DNA of 64,000 nt, taken from Pseudoalteromonas fuliginea. Its GTDB lineage: Bacteria > Pseudomonadota > Gammaproteobacteria > Enterobacterales > Alteromonadaceae. The stretch is taken from contig NZ_JJNZ01000013.1 of the NCBI RefSeq assembly GCF_000690055.1, positions 1 through 64,000 of the forward strand, read 5' to 3'. Position numbers and translations under genes: made by a program. Shown here piece after piece: positions 46,886 to 57,500 of this stretch. The notes under the pieces are model-generated. The model made no database searches. It saw nothing but the letters and a program-made list of their open reading frames with translations, and was not told where the DNA came from. The first letter of the stretch is position 1. The number at the start of each line of letters is the position of its first letter.

Positions 46886-47767
46886 ATGTCAATGAAAGTC
46901 GCATTTATAGGTTTAGGCGTAATGGGTTACCCAATGGCGGGGCATTTAGCAAAAGCAGGGCACAGCGTATGCGTTTATAACCGCACTCAAGCTAAAGCAC
47001 AAGCGTGGACTGCAGAACATTCAGGAAGCTTTGCACCAACTCCGCGCGAAGCTGCCAGCAATGCTGACATCGTATTTATGTGTGTTGGTAACGATGACGA
47101 TTTACGCTCAGTAGTGTATGGCGAAGACGGCGTGTTAGCGGGCATGTTGCCACACACTGTTTTGGTTGATCACACCACAACCTCAGCGGAAGTAGCACGC
47201 GAAGTGGCTGCTAAAGCGGCTCTGCAAAATATCGACTTTATAGATGCGCCTGTATCGGGCGGACAAGCTGGCGCCGAAAACGGCGTATTAACGGTTATGG
47301 CAGGTGGCAGTGAAGCCGTATTTGCTAAAGTGCAGCCAGTTATGGCGGCGTTCAGCCGTTTTAGCCAATTACTAGGCGGCGTTGGCTCGGGTCAACTTTG
47401 TAAAATGGTTAATCAAATTTGTATTGCGGGCGCAGTACAAGGGTTAGCCGAAGGCTTACATTTTGCCAAACAAGCAGGACTCGATGGTGAAAAAGTTATA
47501 GAAACCATTTCTAAAGGTGCAGCCGGTTCGTGGCAAATGGAAAACCGCTACAAAACAATGTGGGCGGGTGAATACGAGTTTGGTTTTGCCGTCGATTGGA
47601 TGCGCAAAGATTTAGGCATTGCACTTGATGAAGCTAAAAACAACGGCGCTACTTTACCAATGACCGCAACGGTCGATCAATATTACGCCGACGTACAAGC
47701 ACTTGGCGGCGGTAGATACGACACCTCAAGCTTACTAGCACGCATTGAAGCGCTGCATAAAAAGTAA
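46886..47767 (+). CDS. 3-hydroxyisobutyrate-dehydrogenase-like NAD(P) oxidoreductase
   Basis: 293 residues of the beta-hydroxyacid dehydrogenase family. The Rossmann motif KVAFIGLGVMGYPMAGHLAKAGH is at the N terminus, the substrate motif IDAPVSGGQAGAENGVLTVMAGG is at about 120-142, and the catalytic Lys is in GQLCKMVNQICIAG (about 175). DWMRKDLGIALDEAKN is also typical. The substrate may be 3-hydroxyisobutyrate, tartronate semialdehyde or succinate semialdehyde. Its stop lies three bases before the third repeat array. Confidence 0.9.
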   Translation: MSMKVAFIGLGVMGYPMAGHLAKAGHSVCVYNRTQAKAQAWTAEHSGSFAPTPREAASNADIVFMCVGNDDDLRSVVYGEDGVLAGMLPHTVLVDHTTTSAEVAREVAAKAALQNIDFIDAPVSGGQAGAENGVLTVMAGGSEAVFAKVQPVMAAFSRFSQLLGGVGSGQLCKMVNQICIAGAVQGLAEGLHFAKQAGLDGEKVIETISKGAAGSWQMENRYKTMWAGEYEFGFAVDWMRKDLGIALDEAKNNGATLPMTATVDQYYADVQALGGGRYDTSSLLARIEALHKK

Positions 47768-47770
47768 CGC

Positions 47771-48606
47771 TGTAGACGCAAAGCTTGCTTGCGTATAAAA
47801 ACACAGTTTTAAAATGGTAAAGATATTAAAAGCTGCACTTTTCACGTGAGCAAGCTCGACTCTTACTGCCAAAGTGCAGCGGTGAGTTTTACTTGTAGAC
47901 GCGAAGCTTGCTTGCGTATAAAAACATAGTTTTTAAAATGATAAAGATATTAAAAGCTACGCTTTTCACGTGAGCAAGCTCTACGTCTACTGCCAAAGTG
48001 TAGCTGCGATTTTTACTTGTAGACGCGAAGCTTGCTTGCGTATAAAAACATAGTTTTTAAAAAGGTAAAGATATTAAAAGCTACGCTTTTCACGTGAGCA
48101 AGCTCGACTCTTACTGCCAAAGTGCAGCGGTGAGTTTTACTTGTAGATACCAAACTTGCTTGCGTATAAAAACACAGTTTGTAAAATGATAAAGACATTA
48201 AAAGCTGCGCTTTTCACGTGAGCAAGCTCTACGTCTACCTCAAAAAGATATGAGTTTACTTGTAGACGCAAAGCTTGCTTGCGTATAAAAACATAGTTTT
48301 TAAAATGATAAAGGTATTAAAAGCTGCGCTTTTCACGTGAGCAAGCTCGACTCTTACCGCCAAAGTGTAGCTGCGATTTTTACTTGTAGACGCGAAGCTT
48401 GCTTGCGTATAAAAACAGAGTTTTTAAAATGGTAAAGATATTAAAAGCTACGCTTTTCACGTGAGCAAGCTCGACGTCTACCGCCAAAGTGTAGCTGTGA
48501 TTTTTACTTGTAGACGCCAAGCTTGCTTGCGTATAAAAACGTAGTTTTTAAAATGATAAAGATATTAAAAGCTGCGCTTTTCACGTGAGCAAGCTCTACG
48601 TCTACA
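47771..48606. repeat. Tandem array of ~124-bp palindromic units (array 3)
   Basis: Seven copies of a unit start at 47771, 47894, 48018, 48142, 48261, 48385 and 48509 (spacing 119-124 bases). Each has arm TGTAGACGCGAAGCTTGCTT then GCGTAT, a linker with AGTTTT and AAGATATT, the mini-hairpin AAAAGC/GCTTTT, and the facing arm CACGTGAGCAAGCTCTACGT then CTAC. The facing arms can pair within a unit or with neighbours. The array fills the whole gap between two convergent genes, three bases after one stop and five before the other. The arms are related to arrays 1 and 2. Short ORFs inside it are chance. Confidence 0.9.
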
Positions 48607-48611
48607 CCGAA

Positions 48612-50057
48612 TTACATACTTTGTGCGTAGTTATACAGTGCCTTTAAAATTGTAAGATTTTTTTCGCTGTCGTCATGTTCATGGGCTAGGTTTTCAAGGG
48701 TTATCATAAAATCTTGCGCATTAATCGATGGTTGATCTTCCCCATGCATTAACTTGTTTTGGCAATACTGACGCCATTGGTCAAGCTCTTGCTGGTTTAG
48801 CGTTTCAGGCCAGTTACGGGCGCGGTATCTAAACAACAATGTATTAAACTTTTTATCTTCAAAGTCTAAATTCAAACCGGCTAACTCATCTGGTTTAGCA
48901 TCACGAATAATTGCAAACTTAGCCTTGTCGGCATGGCTTGTAAAGCCATCGTAAAGTAAGTAGTCAACGTTAGTGGTTGCGCTGTAATCACCTTTTTCGT
49001 TAAACACCTCCGTTACTTTATCGCGAAGGTTGGTATTGGCTCTTAAAATAGCTAAATTAGCGAGGCACTGCTCGCGATCAATCCCAAGGCGGGCGGCATT
49101 TTCAGGTAATAATGTTTTAGCTGGGGCTAAAATAGGGCACTTGTTTAAATGCACCAGCTTTAAACCAACAGGTAAATCGCCCTCGGCTAAATCAACACGT
49201 TTGGTGTATAAACGTTTGCGTAATTCTTCTACGTTTAAATCAATGAGTACTTGCGGGGTTTGGGTTAAATCAAAACAAATAACCGCGTTCTTATTAACCG
49301 GATGAAAGCTCATTGGTGCAACCCAGCTTGTACAGCCTTGTGTTGCAGGTATGCGCGACGTGGTATGCACCAGCGGCGTCATGTTAAATACATCAACTAA
49401 TTCAGCAAGGGCTTTTTTATTACGCAGCCCAAAAAAGAAGTTATATAGCTTTGGCTGTTTTTCTTTTATTAGTTTAGCCAGTGCAATAGTGGCGGTTACA
49501 TCGCTTAGTGCGTCGTGCGCAGCGGCGTGTTCAATACCATTGGCTACCGTTAAGTGCTCTAGCTTAAAGCTTGGGCTGCCGTCTTCTTTTAACGGCCATT
49601 CAATGCCTTCAGGACGCAGTGCGTAACAAGCACGCACTAAATCAATAATATCCCATCGGCTATTGTTATTTTTGTATTCGCGCTCGTATGGGTCGTAAAA
49701 GTTACGGTAAAAACTATAACGACTTACTTCGTCATCAAACCGAATACTGTTATAACCGGCAACACAGGTGTTTGGCACGCTAAATTCGGCATGAATTTTT
49801 GCTATAAACTCAGCCTCAACCAAGCCCTTTTTCATCGCTACTTGTGGCGTAATACCCGTAATTAAACACGCATCAGGGTGAGGCAAGTAATCCGCTTGCG
49901 GCTTACAATATTCAATAAGCGGCTCGCCAATAATATTTAAATCAAGATCGGTACGAACACCCGCAAATTGGCTCGGCTTATCCTTTTGAGGGCTTGCCCC
50001 CCAAGTCTCGTAGTCGTGCCAATAGATTGTTGCTTGATTTTGCTCTTGATATGCCAT
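48612..50057 (-). CDS. sbcB: Exodeoxyribonuclease I
   Basis: Degrades single-stranded DNA 3' to 5' in recombination and mismatch repair. 481 residues (E. coli 475). The DEDDh exonuclease part shows IYWHDYETWG (Asp, Glu), AGYNSIRFDDEV and AAHDALSDVTATIALA; then SH3-like and C-terminal helical domains (LLFRYRARNWPETL). Collinear with E. coli SbcB over its length. The 495-base gap to the hsd operon lies upstream, and the repeat array abuts its 3' end. Confidence 0.96.
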   Translation of the reverse strand: MAYQEQNQATIYWHDYETWGASPQKDKPSQFAGVRTDLDLNIIGEPLIEYCKPQADYLPHPDACLITGITPQVAMKKGLVEAEFIAKIHAEFSVPNTCVAGYNSIRFDDEVSRYSFYRNFYDPYEREYKNNNSRWDIIDLVRACYALRPEGIEWPLKEDGSPSFKLEHLTVANGIEHAAAHDALSDVTATIALAKLIKEKQPKLYNFFFGLRNKKALAELVDVFNMTPLVHTTSRIPATQGCTSWVAPMSFHPVNKNAVICFDLTQTPQVLIDLNVEELRKRLYTKRVDLAEGDLPVGLKLVHLNKCPILAPAKTLLPENAARLGIDREQCLANLAILRANTNLRDKVTEVFNEKGDYSATTNVDYLLYDGFTSHADKAKFAIIRDAKPDELAGLNLDFEDKKFNTLLFRYRARNWPETLNQQELDQWRQYCQNKLMHGEDQPSINAQDFMITLENLAHEHDDSEKNLTILKALYNYAQSM

Positions 50058-50552
50058 GCTGAAAACCCTGAGTAGTTAACTTTAAAGCGCCTAAATACGC
50101 GCCAAGTTACTAAAATAATGAATTATTTAGATTATGGCATATGGGCGAAGGAGTTTATAGGTTTAGGGCCGGGTTTAATTTTTGCTTGTAGGATTTCAAA
50201 CGACATGATGCTGATTTTTAGTAATAATATATACAATAGATATTTTTACTTACTCAACTTTGCCGAAAAAGAGGAGTTTAGAGTGTTAATATAATGATTA
50301 CATTGACCATTTATAGGTTTGGATTTATTCTGTGAACATTCAGATATGCTGCGATTGTCAGCCAAATACTTAATTAAGCCTGAACAATAGTGTGTAGTAT
50401 TTAAAAGCTGATTTCAGCAGTGTAAAGATAAAAATTTAAAGAGATAAACATTTTACAAATTTCAATATTCACGGTGCAAAAATATTGCTTACTTTAATGA
50501 ATAATTCTTTTGTATAAAATAAACAAACCGCTTTAAGAAGTAGCAAATATAA
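50058..50552. other. AT-rich 495-base gap before the hsd operon
   Basis: Between divergent sbcB and hsdM. It is very AT-rich toward hsdM and must contain both promoters. I see no gene, no tRNA, no repeat related to the arrays, and no R-M controller (C-protein) gene or box that I can recognise. A 13-codon frame at 50294 has no supporting evidence. Confidence 0.5.
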
Positions 50553-53282
50553 ATGACCCAAAAACTAACATTACAAAAATTATCAAGCACCTTATTTGAA
50601 GCCTGCGACATACTGCGTGGCAAAATGGATGCGTCGGAATACAAAGAATTTATTTTCGGTATATTGTTCTTAAAACGTATGTCTGATCAGTATGAAAAAG
50701 ACTACAGCGACAAAGCCAAAGCCTATCGTGAACAAGGCGTATCCGATGAAAAAATTACTAAGCTACTACAACCCTCTGCTTTTGATTACTTCGTACCAGA
50801 AAACGCCCGCTGGCAACAAATTGAGCATTTAAAAGAACGAGTGGGTGACGGATTAAACAAAGCACTTTCAGCATTAGAAGACGAAAATAAAGGCTTAGAA
50901 GGCGTTCTTAAACACATCGACTTTAAAAAGAAAGTCGGTAAAAACACCATCAACGACAAAACACTCATTCGTTTTATTCAGCATTTCAACGGCCTTACGC
51001 TAACAAATGACTGCTTTGAATTTCCTGATTTATTAGGCGCGGCTTACGAGTATTTAATTAAGTACTTTGCCGACAGTGCCGGTAAAAAAGGCGGCGAATT
51101 CTATACCCCTTCTGAAGTCGTACGCTTATTGGTTGAAATACTCGAACCGCAAGAAAAAATGGAAATATACGACCCAACCTGTGGCTCGGGCGGTATGTTG
51201 ATCCAAAGTTTACGCTATGTGCAAGAATCCGGTGGCGACGCAAATGAAATAGACTTGTTCGGCCAAGAAGACAACGGTGGTACTTGGTCTATTTGTAAAA
51301 TGAACATGATTTTACATGGTATATCAGGTCGAGGGATCGAAAACGAAGACACCCTCCTGCGCCCACAGCATCATAACGACAACGGTACATTAAAATCGTT
51401 TGATCGTGTTATTGCTAACCCGCCGTTCTCACAAGACTATGCTGAAAGCGAAATAGAAACAGACAAGCAACGTTTTAACACCTTTATGCCAGAAAAAGGC
51501 AAAGCCGATTTTATGTTTTTACAGCATATGATCGCTTCGCTAAAAGGGGATGGTAAAGCCTCGGTTATTTTGCCCCATGGCGTGTTATTTCGTGCAGGCG
51601 ATGAAGGCAGTTACCGCAAGCGCCTTATTACTAATGGGTTATTAGAAGCGGTGATAGGTTTGCCTGCTGGTTTATTTTACGGCACAGGCATTCCGGCTTG
51701 TGTTTTGATCATTAACAAAAAAGGGGCAGAGACTCGTAAGCAAGTATTGTTTATTAATGCCGACCGAGAATACAAAGAAGGTAAAAACCAAAACAGTTTA
51801 CGTCCTGAAGACATCGAAAAAATCACCAGTGTTTATAAATCGTTACTTCTTAAAACAAATAGTGATAACAATAATGACAACAAGGTTGAAAAATACGCAG
51901 AATTAATTCATCAAGACACACTCAAAAAAGAAAACTACAACCTTAATATTCGCCGTTATGTTGATAACAGCCCAGCGCCAGAACCACAAAATGTGCAAGC
52001 CCATTTAAACGGTGGCATCCCGACGGAAGAAATTAACGCCCTATCAAAATATTGGCAAGACTACCCGCATTTAGAAAACGAACTGTTTACAGAACAAGCG
52101 CCCAATGCCATCAACCCATCGCCAGAATTTCAACAGTTTAGCTCGCTAATCAAAGACAGCAGTGACATTAAAAAAGTGATAGAACAATCAACCAATGTCA
52201 TGGCCAAGCATGAAGCATTTACTCAGCTACTTGAAACATGGTGGCAAAGCGAGCAACGTTTATTTGCCAAATTGGGGGACGAAAAACAAGGTAATAAAGG
52301 CGTGTTTTACATTCGTAAACAAGGGTTGAATAGCATAGAGCAGCAATTAACGCCGTTAGCCTTGTTAAACAAATACCAAGTAAGGGGCGCGTTAGCAAAC
52401 TGGTTTAAACAGCGTGAAGCCGATTTTAAATCCATCGCCGCCAGTGGTTGGAATGCCGCGTTAATTCCTGACGAGGTGTTATTTAATAGCCAATGCCCTG
52501 AGATTGTTGACCAATTACAACAAAATCAGCAACGTATAGAGCAACTCATCACGCTGTTTAGCCAAGCAGAAAGCAGCGACGAAGATCAAGACTCAGAGTT
52601 AGCAATAACCGGCGAGCTTGACGCTTCACCGACAGCCCTACCTAAAGAGAAGGTCGCTAAATTAAAACAACAACAAAAACACTTAAAAGCAGACATTACC
52701 GATGTAATTAAACGCCTAAAAAGCCAAATCAACGATGCCCTCGTCGAATTTTTAAGTCATACCCCTTTACCTAAAGGCACTAAAAAAGGTGACTTCAGCC
52801 AAGGCTTAAACGCTAAAGACATGCACTTTTCCGTGAGCGAAAAAATCCTATTATTGGCTCAGCAGCAAAAGATTCAACTTATCAATCAAAACCGTATTGT
52901 TGAATTACAGCAACAAGGCGAAAACCAATCTGCGCAATTACGCACAATAGAGAAACAACTTGAACAACACCTACAACTAGAAACTGAGTTAAAAACCTTA
53001 AAACAACAAAATAGCGCAATAGAAAAGCAAATGGACGACTTAATTATTGCTGCCCGTAAATCCATCAGCCCAGCAGAGGCCAAAGCATTAATTTTAGACG
53101 ATATGAAGCAGGCTTTATTTAGCGAATACCAAGGTTATATTCGCGCTAATACACTCCACTTAATTGCCGCGATAGAAACGCTATTTGCCAAATATTCCGT
53201 TACTTTAAAACAGATAGTACAAGCACGCGACGAACAAGCACAGCTGTTGTCTGAATTTATGTCGGGGTTGGGTTATGAATAA
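50553..53282 (+). CDS. hsdM: Type I restriction-modification methyltransferase HsdM, extended
   Basis: N6-adenine methyltransferase subunit, 909 residues. The N-terminal helical domain ([27 protein letters not shown]) precedes the methylase core with DPTCGSGG (motif I, residues 207-214) and NPPF (motif IV, 289-292), so the enzyme should be active. Typical HsdM ends near residue 500; here ~420 more residues follow, Gln- and Lys-rich with coiled-coil stretches (about 660-870). Such extensions are seen in some long HsdM families but the function is unknown. It overlaps hsdS by eight bases. Confidence 0.93.
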   Translation: MTQKLTLQKLSSTLFEACDILRGKMDASEYKEFIFGILFLKRMSDQYEKDYSDKAKAYREQGVSDEKITKLLQPSAFDYFVPENARWQQIEHLKERVGDGLNKALSALEDENKGLEGVLKHIDFKKKVGKNTINDKTLIRFIQHFNGLTLTNDCFEFPDLLGAAYEYLIKYFADSAGKKGGEFYTPSEVVRLLVEILEPQEKMEIYDPTCGSGGMLIQSLRYVQESGGDANEIDLFGQEDNGGTWSICKMNMILHGISGRGIENEDTLLRPQHHNDNGTLKSFDRVIANPPFSQDYAESEIETDKQRFNTFMPEKGKADFMFLQHMIASLKGDGKASVILPHGVLFRAGDEGSYRKRLITNGLLEAVIGLPAGLFYGTGIPACVLIINKKGAETRKQVLFINADREYKEGKNQNSLRPEDIEKITSVYKSLLLKTNSDNNNDNKVEKYAELIHQDTLKKENYNLNIRRYVDNSPAPEPQNVQAHLNGGIPTEEINALSKYWQDYPHLENELFTEQAPNAINPSPEFQQFSSLIKDSSDIKKVIEQSTNVMAKHEAFTQLLETWWQSEQRLFAKLGDEKQGNKGVFYIRKQGLNSIEQQLTPLALLNKYQVRGALANWFKQREADFKSIAASGWNAALIPDEVLFNSQCPEIVDQLQQNQQRIEQLITLFSQAESSDEDQDSELAITGELDASPTALPKEKVAKLKQQQKHLKADITDVIKRLKSQINDALVEFLSHTPLPKGTKKGDFSQGLNAKDMHFSVSEKILLLAQQQKIQLINQNRIVELQQQGENQSAQLRTIEKQLEQHLQLETELKTLKQQNSAIEKQMDDLIIAARKSISPAEAKALILDDMKQALFSEYQGYIRANTLHLIAAIETLFAKYSVTLKQIVQARDEQAQLLSEFMSGLGYE

Positions 53283-54573
53283 GGAATTAATACCTAATGA
53301 GTGGGAGGTTAAAACACTTGGAGAACTCGCACACTATATAAATGGATATGCTTTCAAACCAGAAGACTGGAGCAAAGAAGGTATAAAAATAATTCGCATT
53401 GAACAGTTAAATAAACCAACTGGTTCATATGATTATTTCAATGGAATTATTCCCCAAAAAAATGCTATTACGAATGGTGATTTGATTTTTTCTTGGAGTG
53501 CCACACTAAAGGTAATTATCTGGCAATATGGCAACGCAGTATTAAATCAACATTTATTTAAAGTTATCCCATTCAAAGATTGCGATAAATTATTTTTATT
53601 TTACCTACTAGATTTTTATATGGATGAGCTATCAGGATCATCCCACGGCTCAACAATGAAGCATATAAAAAGAGGTGATATAGATTTATTCAAAGTTATT
53701 ATTCCAATACAAAAGCACCAACAACAAAAAATCGCGAAAGTACTATCAACCATAGACAACCAAATAGAGCAAACTCAAGCCTTAATTGAAAAGTACACGG
53801 CGATTAAACAAGGGTTAATGTCGGACTTATTTAGCCGTGGTATTGATATTAACACCGGCAAACTACGCCCAAGTTACCAACAAGCCCCAGAGCTTTATTG
53901 GGAGAGTGAGTTGGGGTGGATACCGAATGGTTGGAATGCTCCATTACTTGATAAGTTTGCGAAAAGAAACAGCGGTCATACGCCTGCTAAGACAATTTCA
54001 GAATATTGGAATGGTGGAGTTAAATGGGTTTCATTAGCAGACTCTAACAAGCTAGATAAATTGTATATTACAGCTACTAGGTTTGAAGTCAGTCAATTAG
54101 GAATTCAAAACTCTTCAGCGATTGAACTTCCTAAAGGGACTGTGATTTTATCGCGTGATGCAGGTATAGGAAAAAGTGCAATTTTGGCAAAAAGAATGGC
54201 TGTAAGTCAGCATTTTATGGCATGGACATGTAATAAATCATCTAGCAACCTTTTTCTATATTATTGGTTGCAAAATATGAAGCCAGTTTTTGAACAAGTT
54301 GCTATGGGAAGTACAATTCCAACTATAGGTTTAGATTTCTTTAAAAGATTACAAATTGCTTGTCCTGATAATATTGAGGAGCAGAAAAATATAGGATTAA
54401 AGCTGAAAGAATTAGATTTATTAATTTTTAAATTTAAAAACGAAAAACAGAAATCACAATCCCAAAAACAAGGCCTCATGCAAGATTTGTTAACCGGTAA
54501 AAAGCTGGTGGATAACTTGCCTGATAGCATCTTAACGTCAACGTCATCCTCTCAAGAAGTAGCACAATTATAA
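53275..54573 (+). CDS. hsdS: Type I specificity subunit HsdS
   Basis: 432 residues with the usual two half-repeats: target-recognition domain 1 (about 1-155), a conserved helix ([34 protein letters not shown]), target-recognition domain 2 (about 205-370) and a closing helix ([19 protein letters not shown], 395-415). It sets the bipartite DNA sequence methylated and recognised by the complex; the sequence itself cannot be read from the protein. AT content is higher than in its neighbours, typical of variable specificity genes. Confidence 0.93.
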   Translation: MNKELIPNEWEVKTLGELAHYINGYAFKPEDWSKEGIKIIRIEQLNKPTGSYDYFNGIIPQKNAITNGDLIFSWSATLKVIIWQYGNAVLNQHLFKVIPFKDCDKLFLFYLLDFYMDELSGSSHGSTMKHIKRGDIDLFKVIIPIQKHQQQKIAKVLSTIDNQIEQTQALIEKYTAIKQGLMSDLFSRGIDINTGKLRPSYQQAPELYWESELGWIPNGWNAPLLDKFAKRNSGHTPAKTISEYWNGGVKWVSLADSNKLDKLYITATRFEVSQLGIQNSSAIELPKGTVILSRDAGIGKSAILAKRMAVSQHFMAWTCNKSSSNLFLYYWLQNMKPVFEQVAMGSTIPTIGLDFFKRLQIACPDNIEEQKNIGLKLKELDLLIFKFKNEKQKSQSQKQGLMQDLLTGKKLVDNLPDSILTSTSSSQEVAQL

Positions 54574-54582
54574 GGAAAGCCT

Positions 54583-57500
54583 GTGTCTGAATATCAGTTT
54601 GTCGAAAAACCATTATTAGCCCAATTAAAGTCATTGGGCTGGAAGGTATTAGATTTAGGGGAAGGTATTCCACAAGATCCTGCCACTAGCTTGCGTGATG
54701 ATTTTCGGGAAACGGTGATAAAAGCCTTGTTTGTGCAAGCGGTTTATCGGCTAAACCTGATAGCAGAAGGTGAACATAAAGGTAAACCTTGGTTAACGGA
54801 TGAACAGTTAAACACCATATACGATGACTTTACCCGTTTGGGCAGCGACAAACTGCTGGCCGCTAATCAACAGTTTTTAACTTGGCTGTCGGATTATAAA
54901 GTAGATAAAAACCATGTCACGGGAGAGAACAACCCGCGCGTTACCATTATTAATTTTGACCACTGGCAAGCCAATAGCTTGTACGCCATAAACCAATTTA
55001 GAATAGACACACCGGGCAGCAGTAAAAAACAGATCCGCCCTGATATTGTGTTATTTGTGAATGGCTTACCTTTGGTGGTGATTGAATGCAAACTCCCCGA
55101 TGCCACCAGCGCCAACCCGATTTATGAAGGCATAGAGCAGTTACGCCGTTATGCGGATTTGCGTGAACCCGCTCATAGCGTTAACAGAGAAGGCGAACCT
55201 AAGCTTTTTTATACCAACCAGTTAATGATCAGCACCTGCGGTGAACACGCAAAATACGGCACTATTACCTCGAAACAAGAACATTATTTTGATTGGAAAT
55301 TAGAAGAAGCAGAACAGCGTAAATTAACGGCTCAGCAAGCCTTAGTCGAAGGCATGTTACACCCTGTTCAGTTGCTTGATATTACTAAAAATTTCACCTT
55401 GTTTATGGGCACTGCGGGCAAACAAGTTAAAGTGATTTGCCGTTACCAGCAATATCGAGCGGTGAATAAAATTATTGCGCGCATGCACCAAGGCGAAACC
55501 GGTTTAGAGCGCTCTGGCGTGGTATGGCACACCCAAGGCAGTGGTAAAAGCTTAACCATGGTGTTTTTAGTGCGTAAATTACGTACCGATAAAGCCTTGC
55601 AGCAATATAAAGTATTAATGGTTAATGACAGACGGGACTTAGAAGACCAACTGGGTAATACCGCCATATTAACCGGTGAATACATCACTAAAATCACCAC
55701 ACTGGCTCAAGCAAAAACGGAACTAGCCAAAAGCAGCTCTAATTTAAATTTAGTGATGATGCACAAGTTTAGAGAAGACGCCGCGAAACACTTGCCACCA
55801 GCCGTTAGAAAACAACTGGCGCGACTAGAAGACAAAGGCGAATACGATGCTGAATTAGACATTCAGTTGTTTAAGCCTTTTGACGTGATTAATAACGACC
55901 AGCGCATTCTCATTTTAGTGGATGAAGCCCACCGGACTCAGCGTGGTGGTAAAGACAAACCGAGTTTGTCTGATAATTTAATGGATGCGTTTCCACAAGC
56001 AACGCGTATTGCTTTTACGGGTACACCGTTAATTGCAGAACACCATAAAGAACCCACATGGAAACGCTTTGGCATTGACCAAGAGTCGGCTTACATCGAC
56101 AAATATAAACTCAAAGATGCCGTCAGTGACGGGGCTACTTTACCGATTATTTATGAAGGTAAAACCGCAGATAGCGCCCTTGAAAATAAATCGGAATTTG
56201 ATCGCAAATTTGAAGATTTATTTAAAGAACGCAGCGATGAAGAGTTACTTGAAATTCGCAAAAAATACGGTGCAGAAGGCGATATTTTAGAAGCTGAAAA
56301 GCGGATAAAAGCCATTACTCAAGATATTGTGGAGCATTATACGAGTCGCATATTGCCAGCCGGCCTTAAAGCACAAATTGTCTGTTCAACCAGACAGGCG
56401 GCGATTTATTACCAAGACTATTTTAAGTTGGCATTGGATACGCTAATTGTACAAAAGCAGCAAGCGGCAACCAGTGATACCGAGATTGAGCAACTTAATT
56501 TATTAAAGTTTGTTAAAACCGCTGTCATTATTTCATCAGGGGATAATAATGAAAGTGCCGCCCAGCTAGCGGTAAGGCAATATAGCTCAGAGCATAATGC
56601 GATTGAGAATTTTAAGCGCCCCATTGATTTTACTGAACCGGATACCGGCATTTGTATTTTGATTGTGTGTGACATGCTGCTAACTGGCTTTGATGCACCC
56701 ATTGAACAGGTTATGTATATAGACAAGAAAGTAAAAGAGCATAACTTATTGCAGACCATTGCGCGGGTAAACCGAACTTACCCAAACAAAACCCATGGCT
56801 TTATTGTAGATTATATTGGTTTAACCAATGCGTTAGACGATGCCTTAAAACTCTATAACTCGGATGATCAAGCCGATATTCGCTCAGAACTAGGTAGCAT
56901 TGAAGATGAAGAGCCTGTTTTAGCCCAGCGTTACCAACGTGTTTTACAGTTATTCATTGAGAACAAAGTCAAAGATATTGAATTGCTGGTTACACAGCAA
57001 CTCGACAGCGAACGCCATTATAAAATACAAACCGATGCCATTGACTGCTTAGACGACATTAGATTACGTGAGCAATTTACGGTTTTTTATAAGAAGTTTC
57101 TACAAAGCATGGATGTAATTGTGCCGCATCCACAAGCTGACAAGTACAAAATCCCTATGTACCAGTTTGCTCGCCTTCAGCAGTTAGCCAAATTACGATA
57201 CCGAGATGACAGCCTTAACTTTTTTGGTGTCGGCGCTAAAATTCGTCAGTTAACCAATGAACATTTAATTAGTTTAGGTATTAATCCGACCATAGCACCG
57301 GTTGATTTATTAAGTGATCAGTTTGAAAGTAATATAAAGACTCGTGTTGTAGCAGAAGATAAAAAATCGACAGCCAGTGAAATGGAACACGCTATTCGTA
57401 AACACTTAAAAGTGGAAATGGATAGTGATCCCGTTTTTTATAAAAAAATGAGCGACAAGTTAGAAGAGGTTATTCGTAAACATGCCGGTAACTGGGAGCA

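Noticed and set aside
48013..48198. 61-codon minus-strand ORF inside array 3
   Set aside because: It is made of the repeat sequence and would recur with each copy; no ribosome site or protein-like composition.
47771..48606. Integron attC cassette array
   Set aside because: No coding sequences between units, no integrase, and no RYYYAAC/GTTRRRY core sites at the arm ends.
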